Below are positions 52,799-61,609 of a stretch of DNA of 64,000 bases, piece by piece. The notes beneath the pieces are model-generated. The model worked only from the letters and a program-made list of their open reading frames with translations, did not search any database and was not told the DNA's origin. The stretch is from NCBI RefSeq assembly GCF_000626715.1, contig NZ_AQRA01000006.1, forward strand, positions 372,001 through 436,000, written 5' to 3'. How positions within the stretch are numbered: position 1 is the stretch's first letter; each line of letters opens with the position of its first letter. This stretch comes from Aquimarina atlantica. Its GTDB lineage: Bacteria; Bacteroidota; Bacteroidia; Flavobacteriales; Flavobacteriaceae. A program made the position numbers and the translations under genes.

Positions 52799-53815
52799 AT
52801 GAGGAAAATAGTTAGCAAGATCGTCTTTTTGATGAACGCTATGGCGGCTTTTGCCTTATTGCTATCTTATTTGTTACCTTATGTTTCTCCAAAAATGTTT
52901 CCCCTATTATCGGTTCTAAGTTTGGCAGTGCCCATATTAATTGTGATCAATGTATTGTTTCTGTTATTTTGGGCGGTACAACTCAATAAAAAAGGAATAC
53001 TTTCTCTCGTTGCATTAATTCTTGGTATTTCTCATGTATCTTCATTGTATAAATTAAGAGGAAAATCGGCCGATGAGATCGAAGATGGTATTTCATTAAT
53101 GAGTTATAATGTGCATAGCTTTAATCGTTTTTTCTGGATAGCTTCAGAGACTATTCCTCAGGATATTTCAAAACTGGTGAAAGATCAAAATCCAGATGTG
53201 TTTTGCGCTCAGGAGTATTATAACAATCCAGATATCGATTTTAGTCAATATTCAAATAAGTATGAGTATTTTAATCACAATAGCAGGGAGTTGGCATTGG
53301 TAATCTTTTCAAAATATCCATTTATTAATAAAGGGTCTTTAAATTTTGAGAATACGGCCAACAATGTGATTTTTGCTGATGTGGCATTTCCTAAGGATAC
53401 GATTAGAATATATAATATTCATTTACAATCTCATAGAATTAGTTCTAAAACAGACGATCTGGCTAAAGCAGATTCTCAAAAATTATTAAAACGTATCGGA
53501 GTGTCTTTTAAAAGGCAACAAACCCAAACAGAGCAGCTTATTGAGCATATGAAATCTTCTCCGTATAGAAATATTGTAATGGGAGATTTTAATAATACGG
53601 CATATTCTTATGTGTACGATAAAATTAGATCAGAAAATCTTCAGGATACTTTTAAGAAAGCAGGAAAAGGATTTGGTAAAACTTTTAAATTCGAATTGTT
53701 TCCGGCAAGAATTGATTTTATTTTAGTCCCCAAAGAATTCGAAGTACAGGGGTTTCAAAGTTTTGATCTAGAATTTTCTGATCATTATCCAATACTTTCA
53801 AAAATAAAGTTTTAA
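52799..53815 (+). CDS. Endonuclease/exonuclease/phosphatase (EEP) family protein, membrane-anchored
   Basis: This 338-residue protein has an N-terminal pair of hydrophobic helices (about 8-30, 38-60) and a third near 67-80, then an EEP catalytic domain: LMSYNVHSFNRF, CAQEYY (metal Glu), NIHLQSHR, VMGDFNNTAYSYVY and SDHYPI at the end. The active site probably faces the periplasm. Substrates in the superfamily include DNA, phosphoinositides and sphingomyelin. It ends the mutL-rhomboid chain and starts 2 nt after the previous gene. Confidence 0.9.
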   Translation: MRKIVSKIVFLMNAMAAFALLLSYLLPYVSPKMFPLLSVLSLAVPILIVINVLFLLFWAVQLNKKGILSLVALILGISHVSSLYKLRGKSADEIEDGISLMSYNVHSFNRFFWIASETIPQDISKLVKDQNPDVFCAQEYYNNPDIDFSQYSNKYEYFNHNSRELALVIFSKYPFINKGSLNFENTANNVIFADVAFPKDTIRIYNIHLQSHRISSKTDDLAKADSQKLLKRIGVSFKRQQTQTEQLIEHMKSSPYRNIVMGDFNNTAYSYVYDKIRSENLQDTFKKAGKGFGKTFKFELFPARIDFILVPKEFEVQGFQSFDLEFSDHYPILSKIKF

Positions 53816-53840
53816 GCTTTACAATAGTACGTATCTGATA

Positions 53841-54620
53841 TTACAACCCATCTATACTAGTTGAGTAATTCTTCATTTCTGCTTCCCAATCCTTATAGAA
53901 AACTGCATGTTTGTTTTGCATCATTAACTTCATTTTTTCTTTTACGGCTTGTTGTATTGGTTGAGGCAATCCATAGAATTTTTGACTGATTTTGGTTAAC
54001 CTTCCGTCATAATCACTATTCTGATGTCTAATCGTTACTCTTCTTTTGTTATGATAGATGATAATCTTTACTCTACCATCTGTATATCCATCTTGGCCCA
54101 TAGTACCATAAATTAATATAAGATCTGCCAGACCATCTTTATCTATATCGGATATTTCTGAGTATGTATTCCAAAATCCAATCGATGATTCCCAGTCTTT
54201 GTCTATGTCATCTTTAAGAGCAGATCTTTTTTTAAACTTCTTACTTTTATAAGACAGGTTGAGTACTTTTATCTGATCATAAAGGGAGTCATTTTTTTCA
54301 TCGGTTTCTTTAAAACGTTCTGATATAAGAAGATAGTTTTCTCCTGAATCATCTTTATATGAATATGCCTGGTGGATAGGGTATTCAATACCTAATTGTC
54401 TTCTTATTCTTTTGGTAAAAGTAGATACGATTTCCTTATTCGAAAGTTTACGGGCAATTTGAGGATCATATGATATAGAATTAGATCTTTTAAGTTCTAC
54501 TTTGATGGTAGTAGAATCCTCTTCTTTTACTTGTTGATCTGTAGTGTTGTTAGAATCTTTTGCTTGTTTTCCACAAGAAAATAAGGTGATAATTACGATA
54601 AAAAATAGAAACTTGTTCAT
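53841..54620 (-). CDS. Lipoprotein of the M949_RS01915 'surface polysaccharide biosynthesis' family
   Basis: This 259-residue lipoprotein (FIVIITLFSCGKQ, lipid Cys 16) has in its second half FWNTYSEISDIDKDGLADLILIYGTMGQDGYTDGR (about 148-182), which combines a calcium-loop-like DIDKDGLAD with the family phrase, then KIIIYHNKRRVTIRHQNSDYDGR. From memory this pattern is named after a Riemerella mutant with altered surface polysaccharide; direct biosynthetic activity is not evident from the sequence. It is a single gene. Confidence 0.72.
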   Translation of the reverse strand: MNKFLFFIVIITLFSCGKQAKDSNNTTDQQVKEEDSTTIKVELKRSNSISYDPQIARKLSNKEIVSTFTKRIRRQLGIEYPIHQAYSYKDDSGENYLLISERFKETDEKNDSLYDQIKVLNLSYKSKKFKKRSALKDDIDKDWESSIGFWNTYSEISDIDKDGLADLILIYGTMGQDGYTDGRVKIIIYHNKRRVTIRHQNSDYDGRLTKISQKFYGLPQPIQQAVKEKMKLMMQNKHAVFYKDWEAEMKNYSTSIDGL

Positions 54621-54711
54621 AGATAAAAAATGAATTAGAAGTAGCTTATTAGTACCAGTTTTGTAATAAATGTAATCATTATTTTGTGAAATAGAGTGTA
54701 TTGACGATAAT

Positions 54712-55020
54712 TTACATCATCAAACAGTCGAGATAATCAGTAAGTATATGCCAAATTAAAGCTAAGCCAATAATTCTTGTTTTTGAGAAAAATGATAGTA
54801 CACCGTATACTGCAATAGCATAGTAGCTATGCAATGGATGATATCCAATACTACATCGATTAGGGTCAAAAATTGGATCTGCTAATATATGATCGATATC
54901 GATTAACATGGCAGCTATAAATAGAATATAAGCTCTCTTCCACTGTTTAGGGAAGAAAAGGATTGCGATCAATAATGGGAGAATGAGGTGAAATCCATAA
55001 TGTAAGATCGGTCGGATCAT
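54712..55020 (-). CDS. DUF6122 family membrane protein
   Basis: This 102-residue protein has three or four hydrophobic segments. It contains ILHYGFHLILPLLIAILFF, MLIDIDHILADPIFDPNRCSIGYHPLHSY and a late IWHILTDYLDC. The repeated Asp and His residues (DIDH, HPLH, H..TDYLD) are laid out like the membrane metal-dependent hydrolase YdjM/LexA-binding type. It overlaps the WbqC gene by 4 nt, so the two are coupled. Confidence 0.85.
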   Translation of the reverse strand: MIRPILHYGFHLILPLLIAILFFPKQWKRAYILFIAAMLIDIDHILADPIFDPNRCSIGYHPLHSYYAIAVYGVLSFFSKTRIIGLALIWHILTDYLDCLMM

Positions 55021-55643
55021 AGAAAAATAGATTGATGCTCGAGGTAGGTTAGGGCATTGGTTCCTTCGTTAAATATCAAATCCAAAATAGAAAGGTTAGG
55101 AATAAACCCATGCTTATCTTCAAAAACCTGAATATATGGCTGAAGAGGATATGATTTTTCTTTTTTGGCATTCACCAGATCTCGTAAATCAGTTGTTTCT
55201 TTGGGATCTTTATCATATGTTATGGTTTTAGAAAAAGAAATATCTAATTGAAGGCAATCTAATACTACCTGTGTGCACTCATAATTAAAATCCAAAAGAA
55301 ATTCTCTGGGTTTTTCAAATAAATGAATAAACTCATCTTCATAATACTCGAAAAAGGGTGAAGTTCTGTAGGCGGTTTCAAGAGATTTCCAATGGAGTGT
55401 TTGCCACTGAAAATCATTCTCTATACGAACATCTCTATATAATTGCCTTTCTTGTTTTTGACTATGTTTAATAGGAATAGATAACAAAAGTTTGCCATTT
55501 GCTCCGTAGATATAAGTACGATTACGATAAGTTTGTTTTTGGTAATTATCTTCATTTTCAAAAACAACAGTATCAGATTGAGCTATAGCTACATATTGTA
55601 GTATAGATCCAAAATACGTAGGATGGAGTAAGGATGTTTTCAA
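55017..55643 (-). CDS. WbqC-family protein
   Basis: This 208-residue protein opens with LLHPTYFGSILQYVAIAQSDTVVFENEDNYQKQTYRNR, and has LLSIPIKHSQKQERQLYRDVRIE and later WKSLETAYRTSPFFEYYED, all WbqC signatures. WbqC-like proteins are linked to amino-sugar or surface-glycan modification, but the reaction is not established. It lies 19 nt after the signal peptidase gene in a conserved flavobacterial cluster. Confidence 0.9.
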   Translation of the reverse strand: MKTSLLHPTYFGSILQYVAIAQSDTVVFENEDNYQKQTYRNRTYIYGANGKLLLSIPIKHSQKQERQLYRDVRIENDFQWQTLHWKSLETAYRTSPFFEYYEDEFIHLFEKPREFLLDFNYECTQVVLDCLQLDISFSKTITYDKDPKETTDLRDLVNAKKEKSYPLQPYIQVFEDKHGFIPNLSILDLIFNEGTNALTYLEHQSIFL

Positions 55644-55662
55644 TTTTATACTACTCTAAGTG

Positions 55663-57234
55663 TTAAGCTCCTTTTTTTCTCTTACGATATTGGTTATAGA
55701 TAATCCAACCAGCTAAAACAATTAGGAAATATTTAAAATAGGACACGGGTTTTCCACTTCCTCCAACGGTAGTAAACATACGTTCCCATCGTATTTTGTT
55801 AAAAAGTCCTTTAGCATTAGAATCCCAGCTAAACCATACAAAAACAGGTTTTCCTACAATATGATTGGCAGGAACATAACCCCATACACGGCTATCCTCA
55901 CTATTATGACGGTTGTCTCCCATCATCCAATAATAATCTTGTTTAAAAGTATAGCTATCTATAGATTTTCCGTTAAGGAGTACTTGCGTACCATTTACAG
56001 ATAACTTATTGTCAATTCCCATTTCAGAACCTTCATAGACTTCTATAATTCTTCTGTAAAGAGAGAAACTTTTGAGATCCATTTTTACCGTTTTACCAGC
56101 TTCAGGAATATAAATTGCGCCAAAATTATCCGAATTCCAGTTTACTTTACCATTATTAGGAAAGATTTTGGGATCTTTTAAACCTTTTGGCGTCACATTT
56201 CGTTCTATACTTGCTACGTTTTGATGATTTTTAAATCGAGAAGCAGCTTCTTCGGTCATACCGGCAGCACTAAATTGTGAATTGTTATATCCAAATTCGT
56301 TCTTCTTTATTTTGTAGCGATTGTATAGATTTTGAAGATTAAAACTACTGCCTTTTGTAGTCCCCGAATATGAAAACTGTAATTGCGCTCGTTCTGGTAA
56401 TTTAGTTTGTTTTCCATTAATATGAACAAAACCATCTACTACGGCCAAAGAATCTCCGGGAATACCTACACAGCGCTTTACATAATTAGATTTTTTATCT
56501 ATGGGTTTGTAATGATATTTACCATCACCATATTGCTGAAAAGCATTTACCGTATCTATTGGCCAGCTAAACACTACAATATCATTACGTTTGATTTTTT
56601 GAAAACCAGGTAGTCTAAAATATGGATATTGCGGTTTGTTAGTATATGATTTGGTTCGTACCAAAGGGATTGTATCATGAACCATAGGAAAAGATACTGC
56701 TGTCATAGGTGTACGAGCCCCATAATGAAACTTACTAACAAATAAGAAATCCCCTACCAATAATGTTCTTTCTAAAGAACCCGTAGGAATGGTATAGGGT
56801 TGCATAAAATAAGTATGTACTATAGTTGCAGCAACAATGGCAAATAGAATCGAACTAACCCATTCTCCTGTAGCGGTTCTTGGTTTTAAATCCCGATCTT
56901 CAATATAAGTTACATCGAGCATATAGTTTACATAAAAGATATAAAACCCAAGAGTAACAATAACCAGGATGGTATCTGTTGTAGAGTTTTTACCAAAACT
57001 TCGTATGGTTTCTACCCAAATAACAGGTAGCATAATAACATTAATTACAGGAATAAATAATAGTATCACCCACCACCACGGTCGATTTATAATTTTCATT
57101 AAAATTACAGCATTATATACAGGGATAAGAGCTTCCCATGCTTTTCTGCCCGCTTTAACGTATAATTTCCAGGTGCCCAGAAAATGAATAACCTGTAGTA
57201 TCAGAAAAAAAATAAACCACTCTGTAAGTATCAT
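55663..57234 (-). CDS. lepB: Signal peptidase I, long Bacteroidota form
   Basis: This 523-residue protein is much longer than the E. coli enzyme (324), as is normal in Bacteroidota. Four N-terminal hydrophobic segments (up to about residue 155) precede the catalytic domain: Ser in PYTIPTGSLERTLLVGDFLFV (about 146-166), Lys in YVKRCVGIPGDSL (about 250-262), and MMGDNRHNSEDSR (about 433-445). A large insertion separates the Lys and the last box. It removes signal peptides from exported proteins in the periplasm-facing membrane. Confidence 0.94.
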   Translation of the reverse strand: MILTEWFIFFLILQVIHFLGTWKLYVKAGRKAWEALIPVYNAVILMKIINRPWWWVILLFIPVINVIMLPVIWVETIRSFGKNSTTDTILVIVTLGFYIFYVNYMLDVTYIEDRDLKPRTATGEWVSSILFAIVAATIVHTYFMQPYTIPTGSLERTLLVGDFLFVSKFHYGARTPMTAVSFPMVHDTIPLVRTKSYTNKPQYPYFRLPGFQKIKRNDIVVFSWPIDTVNAFQQYGDGKYHYKPIDKKSNYVKRCVGIPGDSLAVVDGFVHINGKQTKLPERAQLQFSYSGTTKGSSFNLQNLYNRYKIKKNEFGYNNSQFSAAGMTEEAASRFKNHQNVASIERNVTPKGLKDPKIFPNNGKVNWNSDNFGAIYIPEAGKTVKMDLKSFSLYRRIIEVYEGSEMGIDNKLSVNGTQVLLNGKSIDSYTFKQDYYWMMGDNRHNSEDSRVWGYVPANHIVGKPVFVWFSWDSNAKGLFNKIRWERMFTTVGGSGKPVSYFKYFLIVLAGWIIYNQYRKRKKGA

Positions 57235-57288
57235 CTTTAAATATATTTTTAATATAAGTACCTTTTCTTAATAAAGCGTTACACTTTT

Positions 57289-57987
57289 TTATAAGCCTAA
57301 CACATCTTTCATACTATAAACTCCTGTTTTGTCTTTTAACCATTCGGCTGCTACAACTGCGCCCAGTGCAAAACCATTACGATTATGTGCTGTATGTTTA
57401 ATTTCTATATCATCAACAAGGGAAGAGTATGTTACGGTATGTGTACCAGGAACTTTATCAATTCTTTTTGCAACAATTGGGATGGTATTTTCATCACCGT
57501 CATCCAGTTGCCATGCTTTTTTATCTGTATTTTGAATAACTCCTTCTGCCAATGTTATCGCAGTACCACTTGGGGCATCTAGTTTTTCGGTATGATGAAT
57601 CTCTTCCATAGCTATACTATATCCTTCTAAAGGATTCATCATCTTGGCAAGTTTTTTATTAAGCTCGAAAAATAAATTTACGCCCAAACTATAATTTGAA
57701 GCATAAATAAAACTTCCCTTTTTTTCGTTACATAATTTAAGAATATCGTCATAATGATCTAACCACCCTGTTGTTCCCGAGACTACAGGAACATTTGCAT
57801 TAAAACAATTGGTGATATTATTTACTGCTGCGCCGGGAATACTAAAATCTATAGCCACATCGGCTTCAGAAAGATCATATGTGGTATCATCTTTATCTAC
57901 TTTAAGTACTATGGTATGGCCTCTTTCTATTGCGATCTTTTCTATGGTTTTACCCATTTTTCCATATCCTAGTAGTGCGATTTTCAT
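57289..57987 (-). CDS. dapB: 4-hydroxy-tetrahydrodipicolinate reductase
   Basis: This 232-residue enzyme reduces the cyclic intermediate of lysine/diaminopimelate synthesis with NAD(P)H. It has the Rossmann start LLGYGKMGKTIEKIA, the VVSGTTGWLDHYD segment, EIHHTEKLDAPSGTA with the catalytic HH and Lys (about 129-143), and GFALGAVVAAEWL at the end. It is shorter than the E. coli enzyme (273) in the usual Bacteroidota way. It lies between DUF5683 and lepB on the minus strand. Confidence 0.95.
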   Translation of the reverse strand: MKIALLGYGKMGKTIEKIAIERGHTIVLKVDKDDTTYDLSEADVAIDFSIPGAAVNNITNCFNANVPVVSGTTGWLDHYDDILKLCNEKKGSFIYASNYSLGVNLFFELNKKLAKMMNPLEGYSIAMEEIHHTEKLDAPSGTAITLAEGVIQNTDKKAWQLDDGDENTIPIVAKRIDKVPGTHTVTYSSLVDDIEIKHTAHNRNGFALGAVVAAEWLKDKTGVYSMKDVLGL

Positions 57988-58036
57988 ATTTTGGTTGGTA
58001 TTGTTAATTCACTAAGTTATTAAGGATTGGTACTGC

Positions 58037-58621
58037 TTAAAAACTGTAGTTGAGTGATACGCCATAATTGGGCCTGGTATCAAACTCGTTAAAATTTATT
58101 TTAGGTTTAAACGAGAGATCTTCGGTTACATTGTATTGTAATAAGTGAGCTGTCACATTTGCATCTACAATATTTAGAAGATAAACTCCTACCGTTATTA
58201 ATAATGATAGTTCTTTATCCCGACGAAAGCGTTCTTGTAATGATATTAATTGATCATTTGTTATATTAGGGAACTCATCATCTGTAAAACCTGCTAATCT
58301 ACGTTTGTATATATCTCGAAAGCGATTATACTCCTTGTTATTATCGATATAAAAATAAATACCAGTTCCTAAGGCAGCATATACGATGGGGACTTTCCAA
58401 TATTTTTTGGTGTACACTTGCCCTAATCCTGGAAGAACTGCAGAATAAAATGCCGCTCTGGCAGGAGCCAAAGGCTCATAAGGGCGTATTTTTCTTTCCC
58501 TTTTTTTCTTTTTTACAGGAACTTCTTCTTCAATAACTTTTAATTCTTCATTTTCTTGAGAAAGAACATTTTGAATAGAAAGTAGTACAAAAAAAATAAT
58601 ATAAAAGAATTTAATCTTCAC
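58037..58621 (-). CDS. DUF5683 family exported protein
   Basis: This 194-residue protein has a signal peptide (FFVLLSIQNVLSQ), a Lys/Arg/Glu-rich stretch, then the family phrase PARAAFYSAVLPGLGQVYTKKYWKVPIVYAALGTGIYFYI and a later VYLLNIVDANVTAHLL, with two hydrophobic segments. Function unknown; it is almost always next to parAB in Flavobacteriaceae. Its start overlaps the end of parB by 11 nt. Confidence 0.88.
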   Translation of the reverse strand: MKIKFFYIIFFVLLSIQNVLSQENEELKVIEEEVPVKKKKRERKIRPYEPLAPARAAFYSAVLPGLGQVYTKKYWKVPIVYAALGTGIYFYIDNNKEYNRFRDIYKRRLAGFTDDEFPNITNDQLISLQERFRRDKELSLLITVGVYLLNIVDANVTAHLLQYNVTEDLSFKPKINFNEFDTRPNYGVSLNYSF

Positions 58622-59525
58622 TATTTATAAGTTTCTTTAAGCGTTTAAAATCTTCTTCAGAAGAAAATGGTATAATAAGTTTTCCACTTCCTTTACCAGA
58701 AACTTTTATATCAATTTTTGCGCCAAAATAATCCGAGAACTCTTTAACCCCTTTTGCAATGTGTTTTGGTAACTGATTATTAGTAGAAGCAGCCTTGGTA
58801 TTTGGAGTATCTTCTGTTTTATCATTAAGAGATCTAACTAATTTTTCGGTATCACGAACAGATAAAGATTTTCCTATAATAGTTTCATATATATCCAGTT
58901 GCTGTTGTTGATCTTCTATATTTATTAAAGCACGACCATGCCCCATAGATATAAAACCATCACGCATACCAGTTTGTACAATAGGATCTAGTTTTAGTAA
59001 TCTAAGATAATTAGCTATGGTAGATCTTTTTTTTCCTACTCTGTCACTTAATTGCTCTTGTGTTAAACTAATCTCATCGATAAGACGCTGATACGATAAA
59101 GCAATTTCAATAGGATCTAAATCCTGTCGTTGAATATTCTCTACCAATGCCATTGTTAACGACTCCTGGTCATTGGCGATACGAATATATGCGGGTATTT
59201 TCTTTAATCCAGCTAATTTTGAAGCTCGAAAACGACGCTCCCCACTTACTAACTGATAATTGTCAAAATCTAATTTACGAACCGTAATAGGTTGTATAAC
59301 ACCAACTTCTTTTATAGAAGTTGCAAGTTCTCGTAATGTTTCATCATTAAAACTAGTACGAGGTTGAAATGGATTTACATCTATACTATCCAGGTCTAAT
59401 TCTATGATATTACCAACTACTTTATCGGCATTTTTATCTTCTACCGATCTTATATCATTTTCGGGATCTTTTAATAGTGCCGATAATCCTCTTCCTAATG
59501 CCTGCTTTTTGGTTGCCTTCGCCAT
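58611..59525 (-). CDS. parB: Chromosome-partitioning protein ParB
   Basis: This 304-residue protein has an N-terminal domain with IDVNPFQPRTSFNDETLRELATSI and the CTP-binding/GERRFRASK box (about 45-105), the LVENIQRQDLDPIE segment, a helix-turn-helix (about 150-175; LTQEQLSDRVGKKRSTIANYLRLL) and a C-terminal dimerisation domain. It binds parS and recruits ParA for origin segregation. I saw no parS-like site near it. It starts 6 nt after parA. Confidence 0.95.
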   Translation of the reverse strand: MAKATKKQALGRGLSALLKDPENDIRSVEDKNADKVVGNIIELDLDSIDVNPFQPRTSFNDETLRELATSIKEVGVIQPITVRKLDFDNYQLVSGERRFRASKLAGLKKIPAYIRIANDQESLTMALVENIQRQDLDPIEIALSYQRLIDEISLTQEQLSDRVGKKRSTIANYLRLLKLDPIVQTGMRDGFISMGHGRALINIEDQQQQLDIYETIIGKSLSVRDTEKLVRSLNDKTEDTPNTKAASTNNQLPKHIAKGVKEFSDYFGAKIDIKVSGKGSGKLIIPFSSEEDFKRLKKLINSED

Positions 59526-59531
59526 GAATCC

Positions 59532-60296
59532 TTAACTATTTTTCTTAATAATTTCGTGTGCCAAACTTAAGTAATTACTGGCACCTTTACTAGAAGCATC
59601 ATAATTAATTATGCTTTCACCGTAACTTGGTGCCTCACTTAAACGGATATTTCTCTGAATGATAGTTTTAAACACCATTTCATTAAAGTGTTTTTGAACT
59701 TCTTCTACCACCTGATTAGATAATCTTAATCTAGAATCATACATTGTTAGTAATAATCCTTCGATATCCAAATTTTTATTATGGATCTTTTGTACGCTTT
59801 TTACTGTATTTAAAAGTTTTCCGAGCCCTTCTAATGCAAAATACTCACATTGTATAGGAATCATTACCGAATCGGCAGCAGTTAACGCATTTAGGGTTAA
59901 CAAACCGAGAGAAGGTGCGCAATCGATGAGAATATAGTCATACTTTGACTTTAACTCTTCAATTGCTTTTTTCATCATATACTCACGTTGATCTTTATCA
60001 ACAAGTTCTATTTCTATCGCAACCAAGTCGATATGTGCTGGTATAATATGCACATTAGGAGAATTGGTTTCTAAAATAGCATCTTCAGAATTTATAGTAT
60101 GCTCCAGAATTTGATACGTTCCTTTTTCAACACTTTCTACATCTAGACCTAATCCAGAAGTCGCATTGGCCTGTGGATCTGCGTCGATCAGGAGTACTTT
60201 TTTTTCTAAAACACCTAGAGAAGCCGCTAAGTTTACAGAGGTAGTCGTTTTACCTACACCACCTTTTTGATTTGCAATTGCTATTATTTTACCCAT
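59532..60296 (-). CDS. parA: Chromosome-partitioning ATPase ParA (Soj)
   Basis: I choose the ATG at 60296 (254 residues, MGKIIAIANQKGGVGKTTT), the universal ParA start; an upstream ATG at 60332 adds 12 residues not expected in the family. The deviant Walker A is KGGVGKTT, with LIDADPQANATSGLG, ILIDCAPSLGLLTLNAL and PIQCEYFALEGLGKLL following in order. It forms nucleoid-bound gradients that move ParB-parS complexes. It is the first gene of the parAB-DUF5683 unit. Confidence 0.95.
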   Translation of the reverse strand: MGKIIAIANQKGGVGKTTTSVNLAASLGVLEKKVLLIDADPQANATSGLGLDVESVEKGTYQILEHTINSEDAILETNSPNVHIIPAHIDLVAIEIELVDKDQREYMMKKAIEELKSKYDYILIDCAPSLGLLTLNALTAADSVMIPIQCEYFALEGLGKLLNTVKSVQKIHNKNLDIEGLLLTMYDSRLRLSNQVVEEVQKHFNEMVFKTIIQRNIRLSEAPSYGESIINYDASSKGASNYLSLAHEIIKKNS

Positions 60297-60381
60297 AAGG
60301 GGAGATTTGGATTTATAGCGATAAAAATACAATTTATTATATATTATAAAAATGAAAAATGTTAACAGTAGGAAATAAAAA

Positions 60382-60407
60382 AGACCATCCCCCTTTAAGG
60401 ATGGTCT
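60382..60407 (-). terminator. Terminator of the reductase gene
   Basis: A 9-bp stem AGACCATCC/GGATGGTCT with an 8-nt loop. Read on the minus strand it is followed by TTTTTTATTT. It lies 30 nt past the stop of the gene at 60437. Confidence 0.88.
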
Positions 60408-60436
60408 AACGTACTTCTATTATTGTTAATAAATAC

Positions 60437-61318
60437 TTATTTATTTTTTTTTGCTCTGATCATTGCTTCCAGTTGATCCCACATTTCTTCAGGAATTTGT
60501 TCAAGAAGATTAAATTGCCCTGCTCCTTTTAGCCATTCACCACCATCTAGGGTAACGACTTCGCCATTTACATAAGCAGAAAAATCAGACACTAGATAGG
60601 CTGCAAGATTAGCAAGTTCCTGGTGATCTCCTACACGAGCCAAAGGCACCTGTTTAGCCATATCAATTTTATCTTTTAAATCTCCTGGTAAAAGACGATC
60701 CCATGCTCCTTTTGTAGGAAAAGGACCCGGAGCGATGGCATTAAAACGCATTCCGTATTTTGCCCATTCTACAGCTAGTGATCGGGTCATTGCTAAAACT
60801 CCTGCTTTTGCCGTAGCGCTAGGCACGACATACGCCGAACCTGTCCAGGCGTACGTCGTTACAATATTTAGAACAACAGTATTTTTGTATTTATTTTCAA
60901 TCCAGTGTTTTCCGAAAGCAAGTGTACAATTTTTAGTACCTTTTAGTACAATATCAATGATGATATCAAAAGCACGATGTGATAAACGTTCTGTGGGAGA
61001 AATAAAATTACCAGCAGCATTATTAAGTAACACATCTACCGAACCAAAAGCTTCAAGAACCTGGTCTCTCATTGCCTCTACTTGATCATATTCCCTAACA
61101 TCACATTGCAGAGGTAAACAGGTACCTCCAGTTTCTGATTCTAGCTCTTTGGCAGTGTTTTGTAATTTTTCTAGATTACGTGAAGTAATGGCAACATTGG
61201 CTCCAAGTTCTAGGAAATACCTCGTCATAGATTTCCCTAATCCGCTACCTCCACCAGTAACAACAATATTTTTTCCTTTTAGCGCTCCATCTCGAAGCAT
61301 TTTATCTTTATAATTCAT
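60437..61318 (-). CDS. SDR-family oxidoreductase, 2,4-dienoyl-CoA-reductase-like
   Basis: This 293-residue enzyme has the NAD(P)-binding TGGGSGLGKSM (about 21-31), NNAAGNFISPTERLS (about 100-114) and PSATAKAGVLAMTRSLAVEWAKYGMRFNAIAPGPFPTKGA (about 176-215). The usual YxxxK is reduced to the Lys, as in mitochondrial/peroxisomal 2,4-dienoyl-CoA reductases (DECR), so a role in beta-oxidation of unsaturated acyl-CoA is likely. It is a single-gene unit with a perfect palindrome 41 nt before its start and a terminator after. Confidence 0.9.
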   Translation of the reverse strand: MNYKDKMLRDGALKGKNIVVTGGGSGLGKSMTRYFLELGANVAITSRNLEKLQNTAKELESETGGTCLPLQCDVREYDQVEAMRDQVLEAFGSVDVLLNNAAGNFISPTERLSHRAFDIIIDIVLKGTKNCTLAFGKHWIENKYKNTVVLNIVTTYAWTGSAYVVPSATAKAGVLAMTRSLAVEWAKYGMRFNAIAPGPFPTKGAWDRLLPGDLKDKIDMAKQVPLARVGDHQELANLAAYLVSDFSAYVNGEVVTLDGGEWLKGAGQFNLLEQIPEEMWDQLEAMIRAKKNK

Positions 61319-61358
61319 AATATGTATCAGTATTCTGCTAAGATAACAAGTTATAATG

Positions 61359-61382
61359 ATAAACTATGCATGCATAGTTTAT
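61359..61382. promoter_or_regulatory. 24-bp perfect palindrome upstream of the dienoyl-CoA-reductase-like gene
   Basis: ATAAACTATGCA and its reverse complement abut without a spacer. The centre lies about 52 nt before the minus-strand ATG at 61318, in the promoter region. Length and symmetry suit a dimeric or double-dimeric TetR/MarR-type repressor. Confidence 0.7.
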
Positions 61383-61609
61383 TTTTGTTTTCTTTTTAAT
61401 GTTTAGCTAAAATACTATTAATTATAATGCTTGAAGTGGTGAAGGATTAAAAAATGATCATCTAATTATAATGATTGTTAATTAATACTTGGAAAAATCA
61501 TCTATCATAGCCACATAATATACCCTAATTATTTTTGTGTATTTTTATAAAAACACTATCACTGTTTTGATCTGCATTTTTTGGGAAAAGAGAGTATATT
61601 ATTGAAATT

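Noticed and set aside
58611..60296. parS site near parAB
   Set aside because: I looked for a GTTTCACGTGAAAC-like palindrome around the partition genes and did not see one; a full scan was not possible by eye.
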